Shown here: one piece after another, positions 1-7,681 of the stretch
Layout: each line of letters opens with the position of its first letter
How positions within the stretch are numbered: position 1 is the stretch's first letter
Assembly (NCBI GenBank): GCA_021767525.1
Contig: JAASTF010000030.1
Location: forward strand, 1-19,353
Direction: 5' to 3'
From: Paracoccaceae bacterium
Lineage (GTDB): Bacteria; Pseudomonadota; Alphaproteobacteria; Rhodobacterales; Rhodobacteraceae
DNA: 19,353 bases
Notes under the pieces: generated by a model
Told to the model about the DNA's origin: nothing
Seen by the model: only the letters and a program-made list of their open reading frames with translations
Databases searched by the model: none
Translations under genes and position numbers: made by a program

Positions 1-780
1 GCCGATATCTGGTTGCTGACCGGGCCGAACATGGCGGGTAAATCGACGTTTCTGCGGCAGAACGCGCTGTTCGCCCTGTTGGCGCAGGCGGGCAGTTTCG
101 TGCCCGCGACCAGCGCGCATATCGGGCTGGTCAGCCAGCTGTTCAGCCGTGTCGGTGCCTCGGACGATCTGGCGCGGGGGCGGTCGACCTTTATGGTGGA
201 AATGGTTGAAACGGCAGCGATCTTGAACCAGGCGGACGATCGCGCGCTGGTGATCCTGGACGAGATCGGGCGCGGCACCGCCACCTATGATGGCCTCTCT
301 ATCGCCTGGGCGACGCTGGAACATCTGCACGAGGTGAACCATTGCCGCGCCCTGTTCGCGACGCATTACCACGAGTTGACGCAGCTGGCGGGCAAGCTGG
401 AGCGCGTGGACAACGCCACCGTCGCCGTGCGCGAGCATGAGGGCGAGGTGATTTTTCTGCACGAGGTGCGCAAGGGCGCGGCGGACCGGTCTTATGGCGT
501 GCAGGTGGCCAAGCTGGCCGGGCTGCCCGACAGCGTTGTGGCGCGGGCGCGTGTCGTTCTGGACGCATTGGAAAAGGGGGAACGCGAGGGCGCGGCCAAG
601 CCCAAGGCGTTGATCGACGATCTGCCGCTGTTTGCCGCGGCCCCTGCCCCGGCGCCCAGCGCACCCGCCAAATCCAGCGAGGTGGAAGAGCAGCTGCGCG
701 CCATCCACCCCGATGACCTGACCCCGCGCGAGGCGTTGCAGGTTCTATACGACCTGCGCGCCAAGCTGTCGGATACCTAA
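1..780 (+). CDS. mutS: DNA mismatch repair protein MutS, C-terminal part (5' truncated by window)
   Basis: The frame is open from base 1 and ends at TAA 778-780, giving 259 residues of the C-terminal ATPase and dimerisation region; the mismatch-binding N-terminal domains lie outside the window. Visible motifs, numbered from the window edge: Walker A GPNMAGKS (8-15), the MutS signature STFMVEM (about 62-68), Walker B VILDEIGRGT (84-93) and the ATHYHEL block (120-126). A Pro/Ala-rich linker (about 210-225) leads to the C-terminal helical dimerisation segment ending in ALQVLYDLRAKL. MutS is the ABC-type ATPase that recognises base mismatches and recruits MutL in replication repair. All ATPase motifs are intact, so the gene is probably functional. 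Its stop lies one base from the stop of the convergent grpE. Family assignment is secure. Confidence 0.97.
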   Translation, partial: ADIWLLTGPNMAGKSTFLRQNALFALLAQAGSFVPATSAHIGLVSQLFSRVGASDDLARGRSTFMVEMVETAAILNQADDRALVILDEIGRGTATYDGLSIAWATLEHLHEVNHCRALFATHYHELTQLAGKLERVDNATVAVREHEGEVIFLHEVRKGAADRSYGVQVAKLAGLPDSVVARARVVLDALEKGEREGAAKPKALIDDLPLFAAAPAPAPSAPAKSSEVEEQLRAIHPDDLTPREALQVLYDLRAKLSDT

Positions 781-781
781 G

Positions 782-1342
782 TTAGCCTGCATTCGACGAC
801 ACGCCCACCTGCGCGGGGCGCAGCAGTCGGTCGTAAAGCATGAAGCCCTCGGCAGATACCTGGATGATCTGGCCGTGTTTGGTGCCGGGGACTGGGGCCT
901 CGAACATCGCCTGATGCAGCTGCGGGTCGAACGCATCGCCCTCGGCCGGGCTGATCCGTTCGATGCCATGCTTTTTGAAAACGTTGAGCAATTCGCGCAG
1001 CGTCAATTCGACGCCTTCCAGAAGCGGGCCGAACGCCTCGCGCTGTTCGTCGGTCGCGGCCTCGAGCGCGCGTTTCAGATTGTCATAGACGGGCAGCATA
1101 TCGCGCGCCAGTTTCGAACCGGCGTATTGCTCGGCCTCGCGCCGATCCTTGTCGGCCCGTTTACGCGCGTTTTCGGCATCGGCCAGGGCGCGCATGAACT
1201 TGTCGCGATACTCATCCCGCTCGGCGCGGAGCGTATCCAGCTCAACCGCTTCGTCCGAGATCTCTTCTTCGGCTTCGGCGTTTGCCTCGGCCTCGGCCTG
1301 TTCGATATCGTCGAGGAAATCGTCTTCCTTGCGCTCTGCCAT
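782..1342 (-). CDS. grpE: Nucleotide exchange factor GrpE
   Basis: A 186-residue protein of typical GrpE size. GrpE is the cytoplasmic nucleotide-exchange factor that releases ADP from DnaK in the heat-shock chaperone cycle. An acidic, low-complexity N-terminus (residues 1-35) precedes a long heptad-like helix (about 32-95), the GrpE dimer coiled coil. The C-terminal beta domain has the family signature around FDPQLHQA (138-145) and a GFMLYDRLLRPA tail (166-177). The ATG at 1340-1342 is preceded by GAGG six bases upstream, supporting this start. It lies 9 bp downstream of hrcA and is probably co-transcribed with it, as hrcA-grpE pairs often are. It converges on mutS with one base between the stop codons. 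Confidence 0.97.
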   Translation of the reverse strand: MAERKEDDFLDDIEQAEAEANAEAEEEISDEAVELDTLRAERDEYRDKFMRALADAENARKRADKDRREAEQYAGSKLARDMLPVYDNLKRALEAATDEQREAFGPLLEGVELTLRELLNVFKKHGIERISPAEGDAFDPQLHQAMFEAPVPGTKHGQIIQVSAEGFMLYDRLLRPAQVGVSSNAG

Positions 1343-1351
1343 CTTCCACCT

Positions 1352-2416
1352 CTAACTGCGGTCGGAAATCAGCTTGCCGACCAGCTGCGCCGTGTAATCC
1401 ACAATCGGCACGATCCGTCCATAATTCAGGCGCGTGGGGCCAATCACGCCCACCGCGCCCACAATCTTTCGATCAGCGTTCATATATGGAGACACGACCA
1501 AAGATGAACCCGAAAGTGAGAAAAGTTTGTTTTCCGAGCCAATAAAAATGCGCACGCCTTCGCCTTCTTCGGCCAGTTCAAGAAATTCGGCGATGTCGCG
1601 TTTACGTTCGAGATCGTCAAAGAGGCTGCGGATCATCGCAAGGTCTTCTTCGGACGAATCTTCGGCCAGAAGGTTGGAGCGACCCCGGACGATCAGGCGC
1701 TCGCCACGTTCGCCCTGGTTCTCCCACAGGGCCAGGCCGCTTTCGACCAGCTCGCGCGCAAGTGTGTCGATTTCCTGCCGCCGGCGGGCAATTTCCTTGT
1801 GAATAACCGCACGCAATTCGCTGAGTGTACGACCCTCGGCAAGCGCATTCAGGAAATTCGCGGCCTCACGCATCGAGGCAGGGGTTTGCCCCGGCGGCGG
1901 GGTGAACAGACGGTTTTCCACATGGCCATCGGCAAAAACCAGAACCACCAGCGCGCGGTCGGCGCCAAGGTTCACGAACTCGACATGCTTGATCGGCGCC
2001 TCGTGCTTGGGCGCCAGAACCAGTGATGCACCTTGCGTGACACCTGACAATGCGGTGCTGACCCGATCCAGCAGGCCGCCCACGTCCTGGCTGTTGCTGC
2101 TGGCGGTTTCGTCGATTTTCTGCCGGTCGTTTTGATCCAGGTCGCGCACTTCGAGCAGGCCGTCGACAAAAAGGCGCAGGCCCAATTGCGTGGGCACGCG
2201 GCCCGCGCTGACATGGGGACTGCCCAAAAGGCCCAGAAATTCCAGATCCTGCATCACGTTGCGGACGGTTGCGGCGCTGACCTTTTCGCTCATTGTTCGG
2301 GTCAGGGTGCGGCTGCCGACCGGATCGCCGCTTTCAAGGTAACCTTCGACCACGCGCCGAAATACCTCGCGTGAGCGGTCGTTCAATTCGTCCAGAATGT
2401 TGTTGTCATCCGGCAT
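1352..2416 (-). CDS. hrcA: Heat-inducible transcriptional repressor HrcA
   Basis: A 354-residue protein matching full-length HrcA, the repressor that binds CIRCE inverted repeats upstream of groESL or dnaK operons and depends on GroEL for activity. The N-terminal winged-helix domain is visible (residues 1-75), with VGSRTLTR (33-40) and SAATVRNVMQDLEFLGLL (47-64), followed by the conserved PHVSAGRVPT block (67-76). The C-terminal part holds the GAF-like and inserted dimerisation region. The reading frame extends to a TTG at 2461, but I chose the ATG at 2414-2416. It gives the usual N-terminus, has a GAGG eight bases upstream, and lies just downstream of a good promoter. grpE follows after 9 bp. 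No CIRCE-like repeat is visible in its own promoter, so autoregulation through CIRCE is not supported here. Confidence 0.96.
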   Translation of the reverse strand: MPDDNNILDELNDRSREVFRRVVEGYLESGDPVGSRTLTRTMSEKVSAATVRNVMQDLEFLGLLGSPHVSAGRVPTQLGLRLFVDGLLEVRDLDQNDRQKIDETASSNSQDVGGLLDRVSTALSGVTQGASLVLAPKHEAPIKHVEFVNLGADRALVVLVFADGHVENRLFTPPPGQTPASMREAANFLNALAEGRTLSELRAVIHKEIARRRQEIDTLARELVESGLALWENQGERGERLIVRGRSNLLAEDSSEEDLAMIRSLFDDLERKRDIAEFLELAEEGEGVRIFIGSENKLFSLSGSSLVVSPYMNADRKIVGAVGVIGPTRLNYGRIVPIVDYTAQLVGKLISDRS

Positions 2417-2440
2417 GGTCGCAACCTCAAGGCAGAGGCC

Positions 2441-2468
2441 ATTAAAGGGGATGTTTTGCAAAGGTCAA
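2441..2468 (-). promoter_or_regulatory. Predicted sigma-70-type promoter of hrcA-grpE
   Basis: On the minus strand TTGACC (2463-2468) is followed after 16 bp by TTTAAT (2441-2446), each one mismatch from the TTGACA and TATAAT consensus. The inferred start of transcription is near 2434, leaving a leader of about 18 nt with the GAGG ribosome-binding site. The assignment rests on consensus and position only. Confidence 0.5.
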
Positions 2469-2474
2469 TCGGGG

Positions 2475-2504
2475 TTGCGCATCGCCCTGCCCCGCCTGTA
2501 TCCC
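2475..2504 (+). promoter_or_regulatory. Weak candidate promoter of the rph operon
   Basis: In the 112-bp divergent gap between hrcA and rph, TTGCGC (2475-2480) and TATCCC (2499-2504) are 18 bp apart on the plus strand, pointing to rph. Each matches the consensus at four of six positions at best. A promoter for rph must lie hereabouts because the upstream gene is divergent, but these exact boxes are tentative. A clear GAGGAG ribosome-binding site follows at 2518-2523. Confidence 0.25.
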
Positions 2505-2528
2505 CTGTGTGTAAAGCGAGGAGATGCC

Positions 2529-3242
2529 ATGCGCCCGTCTGGACGAGATTTAAGCGAAATGCGCCCGGTTTCAATCGAAACCGGCGTTACGAAACATGCC
2601 GAAGGGTCGTGCATGATCCGCATGGGGGACACCCATGTTCTGTGCACCGCCACGATCGAGGACCGTGTGCCGCCCTTTATCAAGGGCTCGGGTCTGGGCT
2701 GGGTGACGGCGGAATACGGGATGCTGCCCCGGTCGACGACCAGCCGGATGCGGCGCGAGTCGACGGCAGGAAAACAGGGCGGCCGCACTGTGGAAATTCA
2801 GCGCCTGATCGGGCGTAGCCTGCGCGCGGGCGTGGATCGCGTGGCCCTGGGTGAACGGCAGATCACCGTGGATTGCGACGTGATCCAGGCCGATGGCGGC
2901 ACGCGCTGCGCGTCGATCACCGGGGGCTGGGTGGCGCTGAAGCTGGCGGTCGACAAGCTGATGAAGGCGGGCGACGTGATCTCTGATCCACTGGTGTCGC
3001 CGGTGGCGGCGGTGTCATGTGGTATCTATGCCGGTCAACCGGTGCTGGACCTGGATTACCCCGAGGATTCCGAGGCCGGTGTCGACGGCAATTTCATCAT
3101 GCTGGCCGATGGCCGGTTGATCGAGGTGCAGATGAGCGCCGAGGGCGCCACATACAGCCGCGACCAGATGAACCAGTTGCTGGACCTGGCCGAAAAAGGC
3201 GTGTCCGAGCTGGTCGCCGCGCAGATGGCCGCCGTAAAATGA
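2529..3242 (+). CDS. rph: Ribonuclease PH
   Basis: A 237-residue protein with the length and motifs of RNase PH, a phosphate-dependent 3'-to-5' exoribonuclease that trims tRNA 3' ends in a hexameric ring. Diagnostic blocks are GWVTAEYGMLPRST (57-70), the RNA-binding and phosphate-binding stretch GRTVEIQRLIGRSLRA (85-100) and DCDVIQADGGTRCASITGGW (115-134). The frame is open further upstream, but the ATG at 2529 gives the standard N-terminus MRPSGRDLSEMRPV and has GAGGAG five bases before it. It is the first gene of a rightward run; its TGA overlaps the rdgB start (ATGA, 3239-3242), implying translational coupling. It is divergent from hrcA. Confidence 0.97.
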   Translation: MRPSGRDLSEMRPVSIETGVTKHAEGSCMIRMGDTHVLCTATIEDRVPPFIKGSGLGWVTAEYGMLPRSTTSRMRRESTAGKQGGRTVEIQRLIGRSLRAGVDRVALGERQITVDCDVIQADGGTRCASITGGWVALKLAVDKLMKAGDVISDPLVSPVAAVSCGIYAGQPVLDLDYPEDSEAGVDGNFIMLADGRLIEVQMSAEGATYSRDQMNQLLDLAEKGVSELVAAQMAAVK

Positions 3243-3850
3243 CACGCGCATTTCAGGGCGACACGATGCTGGTCGCGACCCACAACAAGGGCAAGCTGGA
3301 AGAGATCGCCGATCTGTTGCAGCCCTTTGGCGTCAAGGTCGTGGGCGCGGCCGAGATGAACCTGCCCGAGCCGGTCGAGGATGGCACGACATTCGTCGAA
3401 AACGCCCGGATCAAGGCCCACGCCGCGGCCAAGGCCACCGGCCTGCCCGCCCTATCCGATGACAGCGGGATCGAGATCGAGGCGCTGGATAATGCGCCCG
3501 GCGTCTATACCGCCGATTGGGCCGAAACCGACAATGGGCGCGATTTCGTGATGGCGATGACGCGTGCCCATGACGCGCTGGTGAAATCCGGTGCGCCGCA
3601 GCCCTGGACCGCGCGGTTCTGTTGCACGCTGGTATTGGCCTGGCCCGATGGGCATGACGAGGTGTTTCCGGGTGTGATGCCCGGGCAAGTCGTCTGGCCG
3701 ATGCGGGGCGATCAGGGGCACGGCTATGACCCGATCTTTCAACCGGATGGTTATGACGTGACGTTCGGCGAAATGGATCGCTGGGAAAAGAACAAGATCA
3801 GCCACCGGGCCGATGCCTTTGCCAAGTTCGTTGCAGGCTGCTTTGGCTGA
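3239..3850 (+). CDS. rdgB: RdgB/HAM1-type non-canonical purine NTP pyrophosphatase (dITP/XTP diphosphatase)
   Basis: A 203-residue protein of the HAM1/RdgB family, which hydrolyses dITP, ITP and XTP to the monophosphate plus pyrophosphate and keeps deaminated purines out of DNA. Visible motifs: THNKGKL (14-20) near the N-terminus, SDDSGIEIEAL (73-83) containing the catalytic and metal-binding acidic residues, GHGYDPIF (160-167) and SHRADAF (188-194). The ATG at 3239 overlaps the rph stop by 4 bp. A second in-frame ATG at residue 10 is possible, but the 203-residue form has the usual N-terminal extension before THNKGK. The 3' end overlaps the hemW frame. The rph-rdgB-hemW order recurs in alphaproteobacteria as far as I recall. 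Confidence 0.96.
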   Translation: MTRAFQGDTMLVATHNKGKLEEIADLLQPFGVKVVGAAEMNLPEPVEDGTTFVENARIKAHAAAKATGLPALSDDSGIEIEALDNAPGVYTADWAETDNGRDFVMAMTRAHDALVKSGAPQPWTARFCCTLVLAWPDGHDEVFPGVMPGQVVWPMRGDQGHGYDPIFQPDGYDVTFGEMDRWEKNKISHRADAFAKFVAGCFG

Positions 3851-5000
3851 CGACTGGCAAGAGGGCGGCTTTGGCGTTTATGTGCATTGGCCGTTCTGCC
3901 AGGCCAAATGCCCATACTGCGATTTCAACAGTCACGTGGTGGCGGAAATCGACCAATCCCGCTGGCTTAGAGCCTATATTTCGGAAATTGACCGCATGGC
4001 CGAATTGGTGCCGGGGCGGGTTCTGACCTCGATCTTCTTCGGGGGCGGCACGCCCAGCTTGATGCAACCGGATGTGGTTGCTGGTGTGGTCGAACGCATC
4101 CGCCACCACTGGCCCGCCGCCAACGATCTTGAAGTGACGCTGGAAGCGAACCCAACCTCGGTCGAGGCCGGGCGGTTTGCGGGCTATGCGCAGGCCGGCG
4201 TCAATCGCGTGTCGATGGGGATACAGGCGCTGAACGACGACGATTTGCGCCGTTTGGGCCGCCTGCACAGCGTGGCCGAGGCCCGGCGCGCCTTTGACAT
4301 CGCCCGTGCGCAGTTCGACCGCGTCAGTTTCGACCTGATCTATGCCCGACAGGATCAAACCCTGGCCGATTGGCGCACCGAGCTGACCGAGGCGCTGAGC
4401 ATGGCGGTGGATCACCTGTCGCTTTACCAGCTGACCATCGAACAAGGCACCGCCTTTGGCGACCGATACAACGCCGGCAAGCTGCGCGGCCTGCCCGTGG
4501 ATGATGTGGCCGCCGACATGTATCAGGCCACGCAAGAGATCTGCGAAGATGCGGGGATGCCGGCCTATGAGGTGTCCAATCACGCGCGGCCCGGCGCGGA
4601 ATCGCGGCATAACAGGGTCTATTGGCGCTATGGCGATTACGTTGGAATCGGCCCCGGCGCACATGGGCGGCTGACGCTGAACGGCACCCGCCACGCCACC
4701 GAGCAGTGGCGCGCGCCGGGGAAATGGATGCAACAGGCCGAGGCCGGGAGCGCGGATGAGGTGATAACGCCCCTTGGGACCGACGAGCAAGCCGCCGAAT
4801 TCCTGATGATGGGCCTGCGCCTGGTCGAAGGGATTGACCCGCAACGCTATGAACGGGTCGCCGGGCACCCTTTGCCGCCGCAAAAACTGCGCTATCTTTC
4901 GGAAATCGGCATGATCGATCACGGCCCGACGCATCTGCGCGTCACGCCGCAAGGGCGGATGGTTCTGAATGCCGTTTTGGAGCAGCTATTGGTCGAATGA
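3813..5000 (+). CDS. hemW: Radical SAM family haem chaperone HemW (HemN-like)
   Basis: A 395-residue radical-SAM protein. The iron-sulfur motif CxxxCxxC is present as C29, C33 and C36, followed by DFNSH. Phenylalanine at position 38 replaces the extra cysteine of true HemN (CxxxCxxCxC), which points to HemW, the haem-binding chaperone, and away from oxygen-independent coproporphyrinogen dehydrogenase. A SAM-binding GGGTPS follows at 77-82 and a HemN C-terminal domain ends the protein. The ATG at 3813 overlaps rdgB by 38 bp and has no convincing ribosome-binding site. A TTG at 3843 (overlap 8 bp, N-terminus ADDWQEGGFG) would also fit the family, so the exact start is uncertain. The next gene begins 1 bp after its stop. 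Confidence 0.93.
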   Translation: MPLPSSLQAALADDWQEGGFGVYVHWPFCQAKCPYCDFNSHVVAEIDQSRWLRAYISEIDRMAELVPGRVLTSIFFGGGTPSLMQPDVVAGVVERIRHHWPAANDLEVTLEANPTSVEAGRFAGYAQAGVNRVSMGIQALNDDDLRRLGRLHSVAEARRAFDIARAQFDRVSFDLIYARQDQTLADWRTELTEALSMAVDHLSLYQLTIEQGTAFGDRYNAGKLRGLPVDDVAADMYQATQEICEDAGMPAYEVSNHARPGAESRHNRVYWRYGDYVGIGPGAHGRLTLNGTRHATEQWRAPGKWMQQAEAGSADEVITPLGTDEQAAEFLMMGLRLVEGIDPQRYERVAGHPLPPQKLRYLSEIGMIDHGPTHLRVTPQGRMVLNAVLEQLLVE

Positions 5001-5001
5001 C

Positions 5002-5355
5002 ATGCGCTTTGTCTGGGCAAGCCTGGGGCTTTTGTCGGTTGCCTGCGGGGTGATCGGCGTCTTTCTGCCGCTTGTGCCGACGGTGCCCTTCATGCTGCTG
5101 GCCGCGTTCTTTTTTGCCCGCTCGTCGGAACGGCTGCACAGCTGGCTGCTGGGCCACCCAACATTCGGGCCGCCCACCATTGATTGGCAAGAGCGCGGCG
5201 CAATCGGCCTGCGGGCCAAACGGATCGCCACCCTCTCGATCATTGCCGTCTTTGGCCTGTCCCTGGTGATGGGCCTGCGGTGGCAGATCCTGGCAATCCA
5301 GGCCACGGTTTTAGTTTGCGTGCTGACCTTTATCTGGACCCGGCCCAGCGGCTAG
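5002..5355 (+). CDS. DUF454 (YbaN-like) inner-membrane protein
   Basis: A 117-residue hydrophobic protein of the DUF454/YbaN family, whose function is not established. Visible features are a long N-terminal hydrophobic stretch (about 3-38) interrupted by the family motif LPLVPTVPF (22-30), a FFARSSERLHSWLLGHP segment (37-53) typical of the family, and two further predicted membrane spans (about 75-92 and 95-113). The reading frame is open upstream, but the ATG at 5002 directly follows the hemW stop (TGA 4998-5000) and gives the normal N-terminus. It is the last gene of the rph run. Its TAG stop (5353-5355) shares the palindrome CTAG with the stop of the convergent parB. Confidence 0.85.
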   Translation: MRFVWASLGLLSVACGVIGVFLPLVPTVPFMLLAAFFFARSSERLHSWLLGHPTFGPPTIDWQERGAIGLRAKRIATLSIIAVFGLSLVMGLRWQILAIQATVLVCVLTFIWTRPSG

Positions 5356-6248
5356 CGCGACAGGCGCATACACAGATCATCCAGCTGTTCGAGCGTGTCA
5401 TAGCTGATCGTGATGCGACCCGATTCCTGCCCGGAATGGTGATTTATCTCGACCTTCATGCCCAAACCCGCTGAAAGATCGCCCTCAAGCGCCTTGGTGT
5501 CGGCATCTTTCTCGCGAGCCGTCGCTTTGGCCGGCTTCGCGCCCGAGTTTCCAGACGGCGCGGCGCCTTTCTTGGCCAACTTTTCCGTCTCGCGAACAGA
5601 AAGGCCTTTCTTGATGACCTGCCGCGCAAGGGCGGCCGGATCATCGGCGGTAATCAACGCGCGGGCATGCCCGGTCGACAGCGCGCCGTCGCGCAAATAG
5701 CCCTGAACCTCATCCGGCAATGACAGCAGACGCACGAGGTTGGCGATATAGCTGCGGCTTTTGCCCAGAACTTCGGACAGCTTTTCCTGCGTGTGGCCGA
5801 ATTTATCCATCAGCTGCTTGTAACCGGCAGCTTCTTCCACCGGGTTCAGATCGGCGCGCTGGATGTTTTCGATGATCGCGACTTCCAGAACCTCGGTATC
5901 GTCGTACTGGCGCACGATTACCGGGATCTCATGCAACTGCGCCATCTGCGACGCACGCCAGCGGCGTTCACCAGCGACAATCTCGTAAGCGCCCTCGTCA
6001 CCCGGACGCGGCCGCACGATCAGGGGCTGGATCACGCCCTTTTCCTTGATCGAGTCCGCCAATTCCTGCAACTGCTCGGGCGTAAAGCTGCGCCGCGGCT
6101 GATCGGGGTTCGGGTGAATGCGCTCGATCGGCACAACCATGTCTGCACGGCGCGGCGCGTCGGCTGTGCTGCTGTCTTCCGGGGTGACATCGGCCATCAG
6201 CGCAGACAGCCCACGGCCCAACCCGCGCGATTTGGTTTTCTTTTCCAT
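5352..6248 (-). CDS. parB: Chromosome partitioning protein ParB (parS-binding CTPase)
   Basis: A 298-residue chromosomal ParB. Domains in order: an N-terminal ParA-stimulating peptide GLGRGLSALM (9-18); the ParB/Srx CTP-binding domain (about 36-130) with GERRWRAS (93-100) and ENIQR (127-131); a central helix-turn-helix with HTQEKLSEVLGKSRSYIANL (152-171); a charged Ala/Lys linker (about 225-255); and a C-terminal dimerisation domain. ParB binds parS, slides as a CTP clamp, spreads over the origin region and directs ParA-dependent segregation. The open frame continues upstream, but the ATG at 6246-6248 has a GGAG ribosome-binding site and gives the normal N-terminus. It follows parA by 16 bp. 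Two perfect parS copies lie 1.4 and 3.3 kb away in rsmG and mnmG. Confidence 0.98.
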   Translation of the reverse strand: MEKKTKSRGLGRGLSALMADVTPEDSSTADAPRRADMVVPIERIHPNPDQPRRSFTPEQLQELADSIKEKGVIQPLIVRPRPGDEGAYEIVAGERRWRASQMAQLHEIPVIVRQYDDTEVLEVAIIENIQRADLNPVEEAAGYKQLMDKFGHTQEKLSEVLGKSRSYIANLVRLLSLPDEVQGYLRDGALSTGHARALITADDPAALARQVIKKGLSVRETEKLAKKGAAPSGNSGAKPAKATAREKDADTKALEGDLSAGLGMKVEINHHSGQESGRITISYDTLEQLDDLCMRLSR

Positions 6249-6264
6249 TTCCTGCTCCCTTCGG

Positions 6265-7074
6265 CTAGGCCGCCATCCGTGCGTGATTCCGCAGCATTTC
6301 TTGAGCCAGGGCCAGATAGGCCTGCGCACCCTTTGAGTTCGGATCGTAATTGAGCACCGGCACAGCGTAAGACGGCGCCTCGGACACGCGCACATTGCGC
6401 GGAATCATGGTTTTGAACACCAGTTCGCCCAAGTTGTCGCGGGCATCTTGTTCGACCTGCTGACTCAACCTGTTGCGTTGGTCATACATGGTCAACACAA
6501 CACCTTCGATTCTGAGGTTCGGATTGGCGGTTTGCCGCACCTCGCGAATGGTCAGCATCAGCTGCGACAAGCCTTCAAGCGCAAAGAATTCAGATTGTAG
6601 CGGCACCAAAACCGAATGCGCGGCGACCATCGCGTTGACCGTCAAAAGGTTCAGCGATGGCGGGCAGTCGATCAGGATATAATCAAAGCGAAACTCGTCC
6701 ATCGCGTGCTGGCGCAGCGCGTCGTGCAAAAGGAAACTGCGCTTTTCATTGGCGATAAGCTCGATATCGGCCGAGCTTAGGTCAATCGTGGCCGGAACAA
6801 TGAATAGCCCATCGGTTTCCGTGGGCAGGATCACCTGGCGCAGCTCGAGGTCTTCAAGAAGCAATTCGTAGGTCGTGAACTCGCGGTCCTCGACCTCGAT
6901 TCCCAAACCGGTCGAGGCATTGCCCTGCGGATCAAGATCTATGATCAAAACGCGCTGCCCCTGGGCGACCAAGGCCGCCGCCAGGTTTATGGCCGTGGTT
7001 GTTTTACCCACGCCACCCTTCTGATTAGCAACAGCGATGATGCGCGGCCCCGGGGGGCGGGTCGGATCAGACAC
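6265..7074 (-). CDS. parA: Chromosome partitioning ATPase ParA (Soj-like)
   Basis: A 269-residue ParA/MinD-family ATPase. The deviant Walker A KGGVGKTT (19-26) is intact, including the signature lysine K20 that acts across the dimer; DLDPQGN (46-52) is the switch I region and ILIDCPPS (133-140) the Walker B. ParA binds DNA non-specifically in its ATP dimer form and moves ParB-parS complexes. The frame extends to a TTG at 7089, but I chose the GTG at 7072-7074 because GAGGGAG stands six bases upstream of it, whereas the TTG has no spaced ribosome-binding site. This start overlaps the rsmG end by 8 bp. The protein lacks a long N-terminal regulatory domain, so it is the chromosomal type and not the P1-plasmid type. 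Confidence 0.97.
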   Translation of the reverse strand: MSDPTRPPGPRIIAVANQKGGVGKTTTAINLAAALVAQGQRVLIIDLDPQGNASTGLGIEVEDREFTTYELLLEDLELRQVILPTETDGLFIVPATIDLSSADIELIANEKRSFLLHDALRQHAMDEFRFDYILIDCPPSLNLLTVNAMVAAHSVLVPLQSEFFALEGLSQLMLTIREVRQTANPNLRIEGVVLTMYDQRNRLSQQVEQDARDNLGELVFKTMIPRNVRVSEAPSYAVPVLNYDPNSKGAQAYLALAQEMLRNHARMAA

Positions 7075-7681
7075 GGGCGACTCCCTCAATCCTCAAAATC
7101 ACGGCTTTTTCTTCTGTTTCGCTTTTATACGGTTCAAAGGCGAATTCCCACTGTGCTTGGGCTTGGGATAGCTCTTTTTCCCAGGTGGCGCCCTTCGGAA
7201 AAAGGGCGATGCTGTTTGCTGCGCCGTGCCGCTGAACAAACGACAAAAGCGTCGATAGATCTGCAAGTGCGCGGGCCGAAATCACGTCGGCGCGCAACGG
7301 TGGCACAGCCTCGATTCGCTTGGCGACGACCGTGGCATTCACGCCGGTTTCGCGGATGACCGTGCGCAGAAACGCGCATTTTCGCTGGTCGCTTTCAACC
7401 AGCGTAACGTGGCCCTGCGGGTTTTGTTCGGCTGCGGCGATCGCGATGACCAGCCCCGGAAACCCACCACCGCTGCCCAGATCGACCCACCTGCCCCAAC
7501 TGAAGGGCGCAAGCGACAGGATTTGCAAAGAATCCACGATATGGCGCGTCCACGCCTCGGCCAGTGTGGTCTTACTGACCAGATTGATCTTTGGGTTCCA
7601 CTTTCCCAAAAGCGCGACGTATTGGGTCAGCCGATCCATTGTTTCACGTGAAACATCGGGCGCGCGCGCCGCATCCATCAT
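7067..7681 (-). CDS. rsmG: 16S rRNA (guanine(527)-N(7))-methyltransferase RsmG (GidB)
   Basis: A 204-residue class I SAM-dependent methyltransferase that forms m7G527 in 16S rRNA. Motifs: NPKINLVSK (29-37), the SAM-binding loop DLGSGGGFPG (67-76), LVESDQRKCAFLR (94-106) and SARALA (135-140). The ATG at 7679-7681 overlaps the mnmG stop in an ATGA arrangement; an immediately following ATG is equally possible. Residues 10-14 (VSRET) are encoded by a perfect parS site (7640-7655), so this part of the protein is constrained by the partition system as well as by protein function. The 3' end overlaps the parA start by 8 bp. Confidence 0.97.
   Translation of the reverse strand: MMDAARAPDVSRETMDRLTQYVALLGKWNPKINLVSKTTLAEAWTRHIVDSLQILSLAPFSWGRWVDLGSGGGFPGLVIAIAAAEQNPQGHVTLVESDQRKCAFLRTVIRETGVNATVVAKRIEAVPPLRADVISARALADLSTLLSFVQRHGAANSIALFPKGATWEKELSQAQAQWEFAFEPYKSETEEKAVILRIEGVARV
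7640..7655. other. parS: parS centromere site 1 (inside rsmG)
   Basis: TGTTTCACGTGAAACA is a perfect 16-bp palindrome identical to the widely conserved chromosomal parS consensus bound by ParB. It lies within the rsmG coding sequence and is read there as the residues V-S-R-E-T plus flanking bases. It is about 0.6 kb upstream of the parA start and about 5.4 kb from the putative oriC. Confidence 0.95.

Noticed and set aside
875..1507. A 210-residue open frame antisense to grpE and hrcA
   Set aside because: It lies wholly opposite two conserved genes in GC-rich DNA where long shadow frames are common; no domain or ribosome-binding site is visible.
3798..4952. A 384-residue open frame antisense to hemW
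   Set aside because: It mirrors the conserved hemW frame; its His, Arg and Gly-rich composition is that of a shadow frame.
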